The notes beneath the pieces are model-generated. The model was not told the DNA's origin, did not search any database, and saw nothing but the letters and a program-made list of their open reading frames with translations. Both the position numbers and the translations under genes were made by a program. Below are positions 32,235 to 43,300 of a DNA stretch of 64,000 bases, piece by piece. This DNA comes from Hirsutella rhossiliensis (taxonomy: Eukaryota; Ascomycota; Sordariomycetes; Hypocreales; Ophiocordycipitaceae), in contig NW_025408668.1 in the NCBI RefSeq assembly GCF_020360975.1, positions 4,650,001-4,714,000 on the forward strand. Reading direction: 5' to 3'. Position 1 is the stretch's first letter; each line of letters opens with the position of its first letter.

Positions 32235-32270
32235 GGCCCCCTATAAACCAAACTTAAGGAATAGGGGGCC
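32235..32270 (+). repeat. Hairpin I, copy 15
   Basis: Variant loop edge TATTCC. Preceding module type 1. 1918 bp from copy 14. Confidence 0.94.
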
Positions 32271-32680
32271 CAAGAGTAGAAGTGACTCCCTCACTCTACT
32301 GTCTTCTCCCGCCAGTCGAAGTCCCTTTGACTCCCTCCAGTCGTGCAAAGACTCGCTCCGCTCAGACATGCTCCGTCCCGTCGCGGGCCCAACGGGTTGT
32401 GTTTGGATGTAGCTGCTCGGTCTGTTTGTGTGGTGGAGTGTACCTTCCGTCTGTGTGCGAGTGACTGGTGTCTGTTGCTGTGTGCGTGTATCGTGTGTCC
32501 GTCGCTTGCCCCCAAGGGGACAATTGCTCCTCTTCACTTGGTACTACTCCCTTGTGAACGTCGCGACTCGATTGAGGATCCGTCAGTGCGGCTCTCACGT
32601 CCACACCTTCGGCGTGTCCGCACCCCCTTCGGGTGTAATGACCATAACGATGAAGGGCTACGGGGTTTATGCTCAGAGTG
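32235..32680 (+). ncRNA. Structured domain of unit 15
   Basis: Hairpin II as in unit 3. Hairpin III TGTCC..GGACA with GCCCCCAAGGGG inside. Hairpin IV CAC/GUG with UUCG. Hairpin VI loop UACG. CTTGTAAACG at 32701. Confidence 0.55.
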
Positions 32681-32995
32681 GAGTACTTGCAATGGATTAT
32701 CTTGTAAACGAGGATTGAGTCTACGATGCTGGGTGGTATCTATCGGTAGCCGGGTGGTTCCAGGTGCGGTCATGGTCATGAGATTAGGTATTGATGTTCC
32801 GAAGTGGCAGAGTCAATCCACACGGTGACTCAAAACACGACTTGCGGGCGTATCGATGGAGTGCAAGAAACGAGGTCATCGCGACTACTGGACCAGAATG
32901 GCGGGGATGACCACTCAAGACCTTCACATCATCCGCCCGAGTCTACACACTGGGAAGTTCGTGCTGTCTGCATCTATGCTATCCCAGGACATAGT

Positions 32996-33697
32996 CTACT
33001 CCCCTATCAATTGTTGCCCCAGCGCGTCTATTAACTGATAGTCGCTGACGTCTAGCACGTCCTTTCTCGTCTCGTACCAGGCAGCGGCCTGCCAATGCGG
33101 AACCAGTTCGCACGATACGTCGGTGGCCGTCCGTATGACTTCGTCCACAGGAGGCTCAGAAACACGACCGAGGAGAACTCGTAGCTCCTTGGCCAACTTG
33201 GCTTCCGTCCAGACGCCCTCAAATCCCCGAGGGGATTCAATGAGGAGGAGCATGCAACAGTCGCCTTGACCCCAGGTCTCACGCACGAAGGAATCCCACT
33301 CCGTATCGTTCATGTGTCCAGAGAACGAGCGGGGACGCCCCGCATGACAGTTCCAAGAAAACCATACATGGGCGAAACCCTCCAGCCTGTCAATTAGAGA
33401 CAGCCAGCATGCCAGCAGGGCATCGAGGGAGGGAAAAGAGAGCAGAAATGCCGGGTCGCTTGGCCCGGATATGTGGACCTCGTCTCCGGTCGGACGAAAA
33501 AGGGACAGGGTGGGGAACTCCCCCCGAGGCCGGACACAGTTGCGAAACTCCTTGCCGCAGCACTGGCAAGCGCAGGCGACGCAGTCCAGATCCGCATACT
33601 TAGATGGGAATAACACCTTGTCCTCCCAAGGCAATGAGGCGGGCGATGCACATCCCGTCGGCTCGGTCTGCGAGTAGAAAGACTGCCACGAGTCCAT
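32996..33697 (-). CDS. Family C protein, intact frame (unit 15)
   Basis: Open from ATG 33697 to the stop at 32996 (233 codons). The N-terminal third has a Cys cluster CVACACQCCGKEFRNC that could bind zinc. Then LLACWLSLIDRLEGFAHVWFSWNCH, GDCCMLLLIESPRGFEGVW and LAKELRVLLG, aligned by eye with unit 6 (CWQSLEGRL..IWF, CCIVFLLD..GPW, VEKSLG) and, more loosely, with family A. The end (LIDALGQQLIGE) resembles LLDEIR endings only in being helical. Function unknown. Confidence 0.6.
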   Translation of the reverse strand: MDSWQSFYSQTEPTGCASPASLPWEDKVLFPSKYADLDCVACACQCCGKEFRNCVRPRGEFPTLSLFRPTGDEVHISGPSDPAFLLSFPSLDALLACWLSLIDRLEGFAHVWFSWNCHAGRPRSFSGHMNDTEWDSFVRETWGQGDCCMLLLIESPRGFEGVWTEAKLAKELRVLLGRVSEPPVDEVIRTATDVSCELVPHWQAAAWYETRKDVLDVSDYQLIDALGQQLIGE

Positions 33698-33962
33698 GAT
33701 GAGTCTCCACCGGACCGCGTCCTGTTCTATGGAGACTAAGGCAAGCTCTAGCCAAGAGCAATGTTTCCAGGAGAAAAGTCGGGTGGTCCCTTGACCAGAA
33801 CGCTCCCACGCAGATCAACTCGATAAGACGAGTTCAAGGTACGATTCCACTGAGAATTCGTCGCTTCGTCCGTGCTTCTGTGCGGCACTTCGTAAAATAC
33901 CTTACAACAAAGAAGAAACCTTCTCAGGTTTGATGGAAAATGAGCGGGCGCCTCGACCCTTC

Positions 33963-33968
33963 TTTATA
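33963..33968 (-). promoter_or_regulatory. TATA box of unit 15
   Basis: TATAAA on minus, 266 bp upstream of the ATG. A GAACC-like/GGTTT hairpin remnant lies at about 33918. Confidence 0.55.
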
Positions 33969-34172
33969 CCTCCCGTGAGTTGTTGTCCGGGTTGCACCAA
34001 CCCGGCCATGTGTGGAGCAGTCGTGGAAGCTGCGCAACCCGACCAAGTGTGACGTACCATGTTCTCTCCGCTCCATTGGTTCTTATGACTCACTTCTTTC
34101 CCCCCTGTCAATCCGTGCTAGTACTACAGTCATACTAACGTAAGCTGTCTATGGGCTGGGCCGTTGTGCCAT

Positions 34173-34208
34173 GGCCCCCTATAAACCAAACTTAAGGATA
34201 TAGGGGGC
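34173..34208 (+). repeat. Hairpin I, copy 16
   Basis: Variant loop edge TATATCC, right arm ends GGGGGC-G. Preceding module type 1. 1938 bp from copy 15. Confidence 0.93.
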
Positions 34209-34685
34209 GCGGGGGTATGCGTGACCTCCCGTCACACACAATCTCACCCTCCGGGCTCGGTCACAGTGTCCTCGTTCCTCTCGTCCAGTTCCTCGTTCCA
34301 CTCGTCAGATCTCGCTCCGCTCATACAAAACTCCCTCCGGTCGTGGCCCAGGCTGTGATTGGTTGTTGTTGTCGTGTGGTGAACAGTACGTGTTGGGACT
34401 GAGTGACTGGGTTGTGTTGTGTCTGTCGTGTGTTTGTCACTCAGTCTCTGGTAACTAACTGTTCAGTGGGTGAGTTGTTGTATTGTGATGGTGCGTCGCG
34501 TGCCCTTACGGACACTGGCTCCTCCCGTCGCGTGAAGACTTTCTTGTGAACGTGTTTACTCGGTCGAAGAGTCGTAAGTGCGGCTCTCCACAGTCAGTCC
34601 TTCGGCCTGCCTGCACCCCCCTTTGGGGGGATTGTTTTCGAAGTCATGGATGGGCCCTCCGGGGGTGATCAGAGGAGTGGTAGGC
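34173..34685 (+). ncRNA. Structured domain of unit 16
   Basis: Hairpin II GTGAC-CTCCC-GTCAC. The first 170 bp match unit 24 almost exactly, then diverge. Hairpin IV CAG/CUG with UUCG; hairpin V loop UUUG. CTTGTAAACG at 34702 and 34741. Confidence 0.5.
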
Positions 34686-34754
34686 CGGGAAGGGGTTTCC
34701 GCTTGTAAACGTGTTTGGGTACACTATCTTTGCTAGTCCCCTTGTAAACGCGTT

Positions 34755-35224
34755 GGATGAAATGAAGGCATCGTGCCACGGCGATGCATCCAGTGCGCGT
34801 GCATGACGAGTGGTAGCCAGGGATGCATTACGATTCAGTCTACGTGTGTGTATGTAGGCGGCAGCGGGTGCCTTTATACCCTGGATGTGACCCATTTGCG
34901 TCCGGGTCTCACGCCCGGTGAGTAGTGGATATGTGCATGGAAGCTGATGGAAGGTGCCTGTCATTGGCAGTGTTCCTCGCGGTCACAATGTTCTAGATGT
35001 TTCACAGTCACTTTGTTCTACATTGTCTCTTCCAGGCACGTTCGTATTACCATTGAGCTCCGTCCCGTCACATTGTTCTGGATTGTTCCCTCCAGTCACT
35101 TGTCAAGATGAGGCCATCGTCACCACTGGTGTTGCGTGTGCGGGGCGGTCCCCTTGGTGTTCTACAATCACTTTCGTGATACCTCGTGTGTGTTCATGTC
35201 CAACACTCCGTTCCAGTAAGGACC
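34755..35224 (-). other. Class E payload of unit 16, distal part
   Basis: No protein frame. Contains a displaced promoter-like block at 34850-34930 (TTTATACC, then CCGGG..CCCGG), very like 57470-57540 of unit 26 and 49720-49780 of unit 22, and the payload boundary motif at about 35110. Confidence 0.4.
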
Positions 35225-35600
35225 ACAGGCCATGATGGCGCCGTCAGTGAAACACCCCCTCGGGGGTTGTTGAACGCATGTTCAAGATATGTTACCGGGA
35301 GCAAACGGTAAACGAAGCCCGTGCAGGGCGCAGTGGGAGTGCCGTGGACACCAGTGCAGATGATTCACCTGACGGGAACAAGTGGAGCGAAGCCCCGCCA
35401 GGGGCTGTTGCGGGAACGAGTGCACTCGGGAGTCGACTCCAGTCATCCACTTTGACAACCGATTCCGTTGCACGGGAGCAAGTGGAGCGAAGCCCCGCCA
35501 GGGGCTGTTGCGGGAACGCGTGGACTAGTCAGTCGGTACCAGTCGCTTATTGCGAGCCGCAGGCGAGGCCAGCGGAGCGCTTGCGCGGAGTGTGAACGTA
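35225..35600. ncRNA. Class E structured element of unit 16, three modules
   Basis: Hairpin GTGAAACACCCCC..GGGGGTTGTTGAACGC at 35239-35275, then three copies of a module of about 70-90 nt starting GGGAGCAA or GGGAACAAG, with inner stem AGCCCC-GCCA-GGGGCT, at about 35296, 35378 and 35476. The module recurs in units 8, 20, 22 and 23. Confidence 0.5.
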
Positions 35601-35849
35601 GTTCAAAAGAAAGGAACAATCCTGTTCCAGTTCGGTTCTCTCGAGTCAAGAGACGACAGAATCAATCTGTGCCGTGTGTTCTAGTGGTGCCGCCGGCACC
35701 ATGTGTGATCCTCGGGGAAATGTCCATGAGCTACTCACTTTTCGTCTCGAGTCGAGGGGCGGTAGCGCCTCCATGCCCTTCCCGGGATTTTGAAAGAGGA
35801 AGAGAGGAAGAGAACCAGCTGGGTTCCGTGAGGTGGGCGACCCCTCGGT

Positions 35850-35855
35850 CTTATA
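35850..35855 (-). promoter_or_regulatory. TATA-like box of unit 16
   Basis: TATAAG on minus, 218 bp from hairpin copy 17; a GAACC..GGTTCC hairpin at 35812-35828 lies just downstream. Confidence 0.45.
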
Positions 35856-36072
35856 TGCCCTCTGGTGTGTGTGAGTCCCCACTAGCGTCCGGGTGCTGCC
35901 TGCCCCGTCACTGTCCGGGTGCGTGTATGGAAACCGGTGGTAACCTACACGATGACGTGGCACTCTTCCTCCGTCAAGTAGCCTCTTATGACGCAGTCTC
36001 TTCCGTCCCGTGCGAAACTGTTATGAACTACACTCTGATGCTCGAGTGTCTAGAGCTGGGCCATGGAGCAGA

Positions 36073-36108
36073 GGCCCCCTATAAACCAAACTTAAGTAAT
36101 AGGGGGCC
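36073..36108 (+). repeat. Hairpin I, copy 17
   Basis: Loop edge TATTAC, preceding module type 2. 1900 bp from copy 16. Confidence 0.95.
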
Positions 36109-36480
36109 CAAGAGTAGCAGTGACTCCCTCACTCCTACAAGGTCCTCGCTGCCTGCTCGTACCAGTGTCCTCCATCCTGTCGTCCGTTCTCGCTCCGCTC
36201 AAGCACCTCCCTCCGGTCGGGGTGGCCCAACGGTGTTTGTGTGAGGTGGTGACTTCCGCTCGTGTGTGTGCATGTGGATGTCAGTGTCCGTCGTGCGCCC
36301 TCACGGACGCCTACTCCTCTTGTTCCTGGGTGAAGCATCTTGTAAACGCCTTGTTCGATCGATGATTGTGAGTATGACGCTTCGCTGCTGTTCGCACCCG
36401 GTCCTTCGGCCCGTGCGCACACCCTTCGGGCGTGGATTCCGTAGTCATGAGTGGGATTGGAGGTTCGGGTTGGTAGCGCT
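36073..36480 (+). ncRNA. Structured domain of unit 17
   Basis: First 160 bp as in unit 1. Hairpin IV CGG/CCG with UUCG. CTTGTAAACG at 36339 and 36495. Confidence 0.5.
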
Positions 36481-36709
36481 TGGAGTATCATTCACTTGTA
36501 AACGGGCTTAGGTCTACGGTGTTTGTGTGGCTATCACTTCACTCTAGTCCACTCGTCTGTAGCCAGAGGTCCCTTTATCTGTCTGTAGTCGGGAATTCCT
36601 GATGGAGAGGATCAGGTCAAGTCAACTATCATCTGTTCTCATATATCATCTCATTCTAGCGTTGTTGCCACGTCAAGGCGATCAAGTCGGATGAGGCCGT
36701 CATGAATAC

Positions 36710-37290
36710 CTAAAACGGAAAGTACGATGGTTCCCCCGGTGGCTCGTCCACACTTCGTTTGCCTCTTTCAGCAGCCTCTCGGATCTCGTCAAGCAAAAGC
36801 TTTCCCAAATCTGTTTCCCCCAGGACCACACTCTCGTCACACGACCGACAGCCTTCTAACCAGAACGGCACGTCCCACTGCACAGCGTCCCAGCAACATC
36901 GCAAACGCCACACTCTGCTCTTTGCACGGTCGAAGAAGGCGCTTTCCGCAGAAGGGTAAAGCAAAGATGTCATGGCCGGAGCACTGGCGCTAGGCTCGAC
37001 CTTGGCAAGCGCCTCATACGCACCAGTATTCCAGACAACCGCCGGTTGGATGAGGAACCCTCGTTCGCCCAAATTCTCCCACAGCTCTCGTATCATGTCC
37101 AAAGACATAGCAGAGTTTGATGTCTTCCATCGAAGAAAAAACCCCGATGGCACCATTCAAGGTCTCTCAACGGGGGCGTGATGCATGCGTGCAGCATGAA
37201 CAAGTTGTCAACGCAGCTTCGACAGGTGAAGAAGAGAGTGTAGGCTCCATGCCAACACAAAGTCCAAGGCAGAACACTCCGTTCCACCGC
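36710..37290 (-). CDS. Family A Cys/Trp-rich protein (unit 17)
   Basis: The main frame from ATG 37156 carries IRELWENLGERGFLIQPAVVW, CCWDAVQWDVPFWLEG and LGKLLLDEIREAAERGKR. The family head (HACITPPLRDLEWCHRGFFF) sits in another frame at 37093-37290, joined through a run of G and T at 37137-37145, where one base is missing or extra. The head has fewer Cys than in unit 13. Two TATA-like boxes lie at 37676 and 37790. Function unknown. Confidence 0.5.
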
Positions 37291-37675
37291 TATTCAGTCC
37301 AAAAGGATAAGCGGATGTCTCACAGACGAAGGGACGAAATCAGTCCATTGTCCAACGGACGAAGTCCCCGGCCGTGAGCTCGCACCCACGGGCCATGTGT
37401 AGAAAGGGTTAACCCATTGTGGCTCCTGCAATCAAGAATCTGTCTCCGGCCGTTCGAATCAGGGAAGAAAAGACGGAACGAGTCTGTCCGTCATGCACTC
37501 CACTTACTCGTGAGTAGAACTCTGTTGGTATTGTGTCCTCCCGGAAGCGTCCTCTCGTACTTGGACTCTTGGTTCTATGCACTTTCGCGGTTCGAAAGCG
37601 GGCTCCGTCCTGTTTGCACACAAAGGTGAAAGGGAAGCCTGAGTTTGCTCACTCAGGAAAAGTGCGAGGGGTCCT

Positions 37676-37681
37676 CTTATA
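37676..37681 (-). promoter_or_regulatory. TATA-like box of unit 17, proximal
   Basis: TATAAG on minus. Followed by GTGATCCGCCCTGCC where other units have CCGGG..CCCGG. A second box is at 37790. Confidence 0.4.
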
Positions 37682-37789
37682 CTCCGGTTGGGTCACGTGT
37701 GATCCGCCCTGCCGGCACAAAATGAAGGGAAAAGGAGATCCTCGCGGGATGGGGAAAGGGAGCGGGCATCGCAGCCCTTCTTATACCTC

Positions 37790-37795
37790 CCGTAT
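37790..37795 (-). promoter_or_regulatory. TATA-like box of unit 17, distal
   Basis: TATAAG on minus, 205 bp from hairpin copy 18, the usual distance. The double box suggests a local duplication of about 115 bp. Confidence 0.45.
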
Positions 37796-37999
37796 GATGA
37801 GTTGTGTCCGGGACTCTTGCCCGTCCAAGTGTGGAGTGTCTATGTAAGCTACGCAAACAGACATGTGACGCGCCATCTGCCTCCGTTCGATTGGCTCTTA
37901 GTACCCACTTCGTTCCTTCCTGTCACTTTCGTGCTAAAGACTGCAGCGTATCTACTTTGTAGTAACACACTGCTCTAGAACGTTGGGCCGTTGTGCCAT

Positions 38000-38035
38000 G
38001 GCCCCCTATAAACCAAACTTAAGTAATAGGGGGCC
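38000..38035 (+). repeat. Hairpin I, copy 18
   Basis: Loop edge TATTAC, preceding module type 1. 1927 bp from copy 17. Confidence 0.95.
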
Positions 38036-38450
38036 GAAGCACAGAGTGACCTCCCGTCACAGCCATCACTCCCCTCCAGGTCGTGTACCTTTTCCCTCCG
38101 GTCAAGGTCAGTTCCTCCCTCCGGTCGTCTCGGCTCCTTCCAGTCGCGGCCCAGCATGTACAGTTTGTATTGACAGTGTACGTGCCTGGTACATCGTGTT
38201 CTCTTCCTCGTTGCACTCGGTCGGTCAAGACTCTGTCTTGTTCTGTGTTCATTCTATTGACTGCCCGTCGTATGCCCCTTCGGGACATTCACTCCTCCTG
38301 TTCTGTGTGGTCATCTTGTAACGGTGTGTTCGATTGAAGAGTCGTGAGTGTGGCTTCTCACACCCGCCCCTACGGCGCGTGCGCACCCCCCTTCGGGGGG
38401 GTTGTGTTCGTATCTCGGAAGGGATTGAGGGTGAGAGGTGGTAGCCCTTG
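38000..38450 (+). ncRNA. Structured domain of unit 18
   Basis: Hairpin II GTGAC-CTCCC-GTCAC. Hairpin IV CGC/GCG with UACG. Hairpin V long C/G stem with UUCG. CTTGTAAACG at 38462 and 38483. Confidence 0.55.
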
Positions 38451-38730
38451 CAGTAAATAACCTTGTAAACGAGTCGGGAATACTTGTAAACGCTTTAAAG
38501 CCTACGTATTGTGAGTCCTACGATCTGCCAGGTGTTTGTCTGTAGCCTGGCGGTATATCTACGCGCATGTGAAGACGACTTAAGTTCACTTTGCTAATAC
38601 GGCGAGTCACCGATGCGTACGATCAGCGTGTTGCAAAGTGAGGCCATCGCGAGTCCTGAATAAAAGCATCCCGCACATCAAGGCTACACCAGGCAGTCCC
38701 CCGGCCACAAGGGCAAGACAACGGGACAAA

Positions 38731-39350
38731 CTACAAAACTGGATGCGTGACGCCACAAGCGAGCAATAACCTACGCCTTCGCCGCTTCAGACTCCCATCT
38801 GTGTCGAGCTTCAACTCCACCAGGATACGATTGACTTGGGCAGCTGCACCGTGCACATCAGTATGTATGTCAGGACTACCCTCGCGTCCCTTGGTAAACA
38901 CCAGTGAGGGGACTCACACGAGAGACTGGCCACATCCTCCGCCCGGGACGGGAAATGCTCGATCACCTCGCCCGTGGAAAGGCTCAGCAAGGGCCTGAGA
39001 TAGCCGTCACCCTGGGCAAGAAGGCTGTTCTCCGAGGAAGTCTGCTTGTTCCGATCCCTGTCTCCCCGTCAGGATCAGCAAAAAAAGGTCGAGAGGACAC
39101 ATTCTCAATAGAGCGCTTCGCTTGCCTCGCGTCGGTCTCCCGGAGAAGGACATCGAGTGCCGACCGAAACGGTGCAGAGCCCTGTGGATTCTCCCGCTGG
39201 GCCTTATCCAATCGCGTCATGGCGCGCTCTGAAGCCTGTAAAAGACGGCAGCGTCCAGATTCCTGTGCGGACAGGCGATACACGAAGCGTCAGACCCCGC
39301 GGGTGTGACATTGACGATTGGGGTGGAGGAACAGAGAAAGTCTGATTCAT
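38731..39350 (-). CDS. Family F coiled-coil protein with a GC-AG intron (unit 18)
   Basis: Start probably ATG 39350, stop 38731. Exon 1 ends ERAMTRLDKAQRENPQG..ETDAR, aligned with ERVMTRLDQIQQEQRQG..ENAAR of unit 2. The intron at the same place (39058-39125, 68 nt) begins GCAAGC rather than GT and ends CTGACGGGGAGACAG. Next exon DRNKQTSSENSLLAQGDG and PLLSLSTGEVIEHFP; a second intron starts GTGAGT near 38915; the last exon reads VNRILVELKLDTDG and RRRRRLLLACG. A frame change lies in exon 1 near 39290. Same role as unit 2, unknown. Confidence 0.65.
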
Positions 39351-39726
39351 CGCTGCCAGCGACGAGGAAAGGCGTCCAATCCCGTGAGACAAGCCGCGTC
39401 ACCCATCACTGGTGGGGCTTTCCGGCTGACGCCAAATCACCTGACAACGCGACCCCAGATCCACCTTCGGTGACCTCAACGGAAAGAATCCTATTACCCT
39501 GCAGACCACTCACTCAGTGGCTGCACTCTGTACGGAGAACCGCCCGGTGTCAATGTGGAAAAGAGCCATTCTCTCAAGCGAAGAGATCAACATGATGCTT
39601 CTTCCCCGTGGAACCATGAACCCCAAAAGAAAGACCAGGTCTGGGTGATCCCCCGACCATCGCTCCGCTGCAGGAATCCTCAAGAACTCTGTCCCAGGTT
39701 TGAAAGGGAGCGGGCATCAAGCCCTT

Positions 39727-39732
39727 CTTATA
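39727..39732 (-). promoter_or_regulatory. TATA-like box of unit 18
   Basis: TATAAG on minus, 204 bp from hairpin copy 19; CCAAT at about 39808. Confidence 0.45.
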
Positions 39733-39930
39733 ACTCCGTTGTGATGGATGTGTCCGGGTGCACCACCCGGTCAGTAGTGGGGTCAGTGAAACTGTACGTA
39801 ACCTGACCAATGGACGTAGCCACCTTCCTCCGTCGGTACCTTCTTATGACGCAGTCTCTTCCGTCCCGTGCGAAACTGTTATGAACTACACTCTGATGCT
39901 CGAGTGTCTAGAGCTGGGCCATGGAGCAGA

Positions 39931-39966
39931 GGCCCCCTATAAACCAAACTTAAGTAATAGGGGGCC
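39931..39966 (+). repeat. Hairpin I, copy 19
   Basis: Loop edge TATTAC, preceding module type 2. 1931 bp from copy 18. Confidence 0.95.
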
Positions 39967-40410
39967 CAAGAGTAAAAGTGACTCCGTCCCTTTACTAGTC
40001 CCTCGCCGCCTGCTCGGTACCTCTGACTTCCCTCCAGTCGTCAATCTCGCCTCCGGCTCAGACAGAACTCGCTCCGCTCGTGGCCCAGGCTGTGATTGGT
40101 GGTCGAGGGTTGTAGTTGTTCACGTGCGCGGTTGGGACTGAGTGACTGGGCGAGGTTGTTTGTGCTGTTTGTTTGTCACTCAGTCGTGTGTGTACCGTTC
40201 GGTGTGTGTGAGTTGTTGTACTGTGTGGTGTCCGTCGCGTGCCCTCACGGACATTGGCCCTCCCGTCGCGTGAAGACCGGCTTGTAAACGATTTACACAA
40301 TCGAGGAATCGTCAACGTGACTCTTCACATCCGGTCCTTCGGCCCGTATGCACACCCTTCGGGTGTAATGTCCGTAGTCATGAAGTGCTCCGGGGTGATC
40401 CTCAGAGTAG
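39931..40410 (+). ncRNA. Structured domain of unit 19
   Basis: Hairpin II AGTAAA/TTTACT. ACTGAGTGAC/GTCACTCAGT pair at 40137-40186. Hairpin III GTCCGTC..ACGGAC. Hairpin IV CGG/CCG with UUCG; hairpin V ACACC-C(UUCG)G-GGUGU. CTTGTAAACG at 40281 and 40430. Confidence 0.55.
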
Positions 40411-40611
40411 ATTACGTGCAATGTGTCACCTTGTAAACGCATTCGGATCACTTGTCAACGGTTTGGGTCTACGGTGCTGGTAGATTGCCATGTGTAGCCG
40501 GGTGGAGGAGAGTTCGCAAATTCAGGTTCTCTATACTCTTCCGCATGCGTACTCCTCCTGGGAATGATTCATCACTTGAAGCCTTTGTCCTTGCCATTCA
40601 CCCTGAGCAGT

Positions 40612-41370
40612 TCATGGTTCCTCGGGACTGTCCACCACAGCCCGTCTCCTCAGACCACGGGAAAGGGAAACATCCTCACCCATATCGGGAAGGTGAGATG
40701 ACCCAGTGGAAAGTGATTCTCTATATTTCACTTTCGCCCTCTCTGTCATACGTCGGATTTCATCCCACAGGCTCGTCAACAAGCACTGGTCTCCGAGCAA
40801 GACGCGGTCGCCCGTCTCCTAAAGCACGCCAACCAAACCGGCACGTTGCACTGCACAGCGTCCCAGCAGCAAGGTAAGTGCCATGCACGACTTCTCTCCG
40901 CGTCGAATCGGAAAGACACCGGGAGCGGACAGACCAAAGGTGCATCGCCCGGCTCACCATCCGGTTCGAGCCTCAACAAGGCCTCGAAGATTCCCGTCCT
41001 GGAGACGGCAGCATAGAAGCGAAAGGTCCGCTTGCCCAGTCGCTCGCAGCTCGTAGGACATGTCCAGGGGCCTAACGGCTGGCGACGATATCCACCGTAG
41101 AAAGTACCACCTGCGACACCATTGACGCTCTTTCAGCCGAGCGCAATCCGAGTGGGCACAGCATGTCATTCCAGAACACGCCGACTCCTTCTGAGGAAGC
41201 CGAAGAAATTCAGGCGGGACTCGCTGTGACGGCACTGTTCCGTCAGCATCACGGGCAAAGACCACTCCGCACCGCTCTCCAAGAGCCGAGACCCGAACCA
41301 ACGGCTCCGATGGGGCGACAGACAGGTTTAGTACCCCGCCAGGGTGGATATGCTCCCAAGGGGCCACGCC
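40612..41370 (-). CDS. Family A Cys/Trp-rich protein, frame-broken (unit 19)
   Basis: The upstream frame (40954-41367) holds CCAHSDCARLKERQWCRRWYFL, the family head. The middle and end are in other frames: LPCCWDAVQCNVPVWL near 40840-40880 and LTSLWDEIRRMTERAKV near 40740-40790. At least two frame changes (about 41050 and 40810). The end matches units 13 and 17. Start undefined. Function unknown. Confidence 0.5.
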
Positions 41371-41610
41371 ACTAAGTGCGAGGGAGTTTGTTCGTCCCGT
41401 TCAACGAGCTCTCTGCTCCTCAAAAGAAAGCACTCACTCCCGTTCGCTGTGCCACGTCTCCAGCTCGGTCTCATGACCGCCAGTTCCCCGTCGCGGAAAG
41501 CTTTTGCTTCTCCGGAAGTGTTGACGGAAGGATGAGACTCCGTCATTGTCTCCGAATAAAATAAAAAGTCTTGAGTTTGCCCAACTCAAGGAAAGTGCGC
41601 GGCGTCCCCT

Positions 41611-41616
41611 CTTATA
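41611..41616 (-). promoter_or_regulatory. TATA-like box of unit 19
   Basis: TATAAG on minus, 223 bp from hairpin copy 20; CCGGG..CCCCGG at about 41640-41658. Confidence 0.5.
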
Positions 41617-41833
41617 CCTCCCGTATGATGCATGAATGTCCGGGTGCCTGCCCCGGCCAGTTGTGGAGTGGCTATGTAATCCCTGCGGGCAAACTAGCCA
41701 ATTGAAACGCGGCGTGCTCCCTCCGTCACACAAGCCTCTTAGCACTGCTCCGTTCCCGCCTGTCTCTGTCGCTTTAGTACTGCAGTGAATCACGTGCGTT
41801 CATCCTGCTCTATGGGCTGGGCCGTTGTGCCAT

Positions 41834-41868
41834 GGCCCCCTATAAACCAAACTTAAGTAATAGGGGGC
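41834..41868 (+). repeat. Hairpin I, copy 20
   Basis: Right arm ends GGGGGC-G. Loop edge TATTAC, preceding module type 1. 1903 bp from copy 19. Confidence 0.94.
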
Positions 41869-42260
41869 GCGGCAGTCAAAGCGACCTCCCGTCTCTTTGT
41901 GTCCACTCCCTCCCGTCGTGTACTGGTGACTTCCCTCCGGTCGTCAACTCGCCTCCGGCTCAGACAATGCTCCTTCCAGTCGCGGGCCCAACGGTGTAGT
42001 GTTTGTAGTGTGTCTGTATGGGAGAGTGACTTGGACGTGTTCTGTGAATGAGTGTGTCGGTTTGTGAGGTGTAGTGTTCAGTCCGTCGTGTGCCCCTACG
42101 GGACACTTACTCCTCTTGTAGTGTTGAGCTGTCTTGTAAACGGGTTACTCAATTGAAGAGTGTTGATGTGACGCTTCGCTGCTTCCACGCCTCGACCTTC
42201 GGCTCGTCGCACCCCTGCGGGGTTCTGTTCGTATCTCGGAAGGGACTGGAGATGAAGGTT
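41834..42260 (+). ncRNA. Structured domain of unit 20
   Basis: Hairpin II CAAAG.GAC/GTC.CTTTG. Hairpin IV CGA/UCG with UUCG. Hairpin V ACCC-C(UGCG)G-GGGU. CTTGTAAACG at 42133, 42284 and 42322. Confidence 0.55.
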
Positions 42261-42459
42261 GGTAGCGCTTGGAGTATCATTCACTTGTAAACGGGGTTAC
42301 TCTACCATCTGGAGTCGCTTCCTTGTAAACGTGTAGGGTCTAGTTGAGAAAGCCAAGAGCGGAGTGCTTGGAGAGTCTGGTCTACGTGGGTGGGTCATGT
42401 ACGATACAGTCACAGTCACGGTCTCTTCTCGAGTGCGTCCGGTTGATTAGACGGGTAAA

Positions 42460-43124
42460 AAGGGTGAAGCCATTCCCCGGTCCATGAAGGGACATCCCAT
42501 TCCATCTCTTACGTGGCAATGCAGTCTGTCGAGCATCGAGAGGTGATGCTATTCGGAGCCCCGTTTTAGGCAGGTCAGGTGTCTACGGTGCGATGTGGCC
42601 CTGACGGGCAGCACGTGTCTGTTACCCTTGCAATCTTTTATTCATGATCCTCATAAGAAGCCATATTGGTTCGACTGGGCTATGCCAAGCGTCACACCGC
42701 CTGCTTTGCGTGGCCACGTTGCCCTCGACTCGGGATCAATCTTTTGGGGCCGTCAGGTGGACAATCCTAGGTTAAAGTTCATCACTTCACCAAGTGATAT
42801 ATACTCCGGTTTTGCTCCACGCGCGGTCGAAGAAGCAAAAGTAAAGAGGCAGTGCCAAGTTGCAAGCAAGGTAATCCCGTCCCTTGCTGCCGTGTCTCCA
42901 GGTCCTATAGGGGAAGTGGCTCTCATCCTGGTTCTCAGTCTCTTCAGATGCATGTAGCTCTCAAAGCATCGTCTACGACCGTCTCCAGACGAAGTCTTCC
43001 CACCGGGTGGCTGAATGAAGCGGATCTTGTACAACTTTGTACACGATGATCAACCCACATCGTAGTCTTCACTCTTGGTGCACGCTCCTCTTGCTCTAGC
43101 CATGTCCGCTGGGCCATTGAACCC
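42460..43124 (-). other. Payload of unit 20, no recognised gene
   Basis: A boundary-like GTGAAGCCATTCC occurs at 42463. A minus frame at 42753-43034 has no counterpart elsewhere. Otherwise I see nothing. Confidence 0.35.
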
Positions 43125-43300
43125 TTATCAGTGAGACACCCCCCTCAGGGGTTGTTGAACGCATGTGATCTCTCATCAACCGGGGAACAAACGGTGAACG
43201 GAGCCCGTCTAGGGCGCAGTGGGAGTGCCGTGGACACTTGTCCAGCCTCCAGTCTGAAGCTTGCTGACAATCACTTTCTTGTCTCCCGATTCGTGGCACA
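43125..43300. ncRNA. Class E structured element of unit 20
   Basis: Hairpin GTGAGACACCCCCC..GGGGTTGTTGAACGC at 43130-43163, then one module beginning GGGGAACAAACGG with GAGCCCGTCTAGGGCGCAG. Confidence 0.45.
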
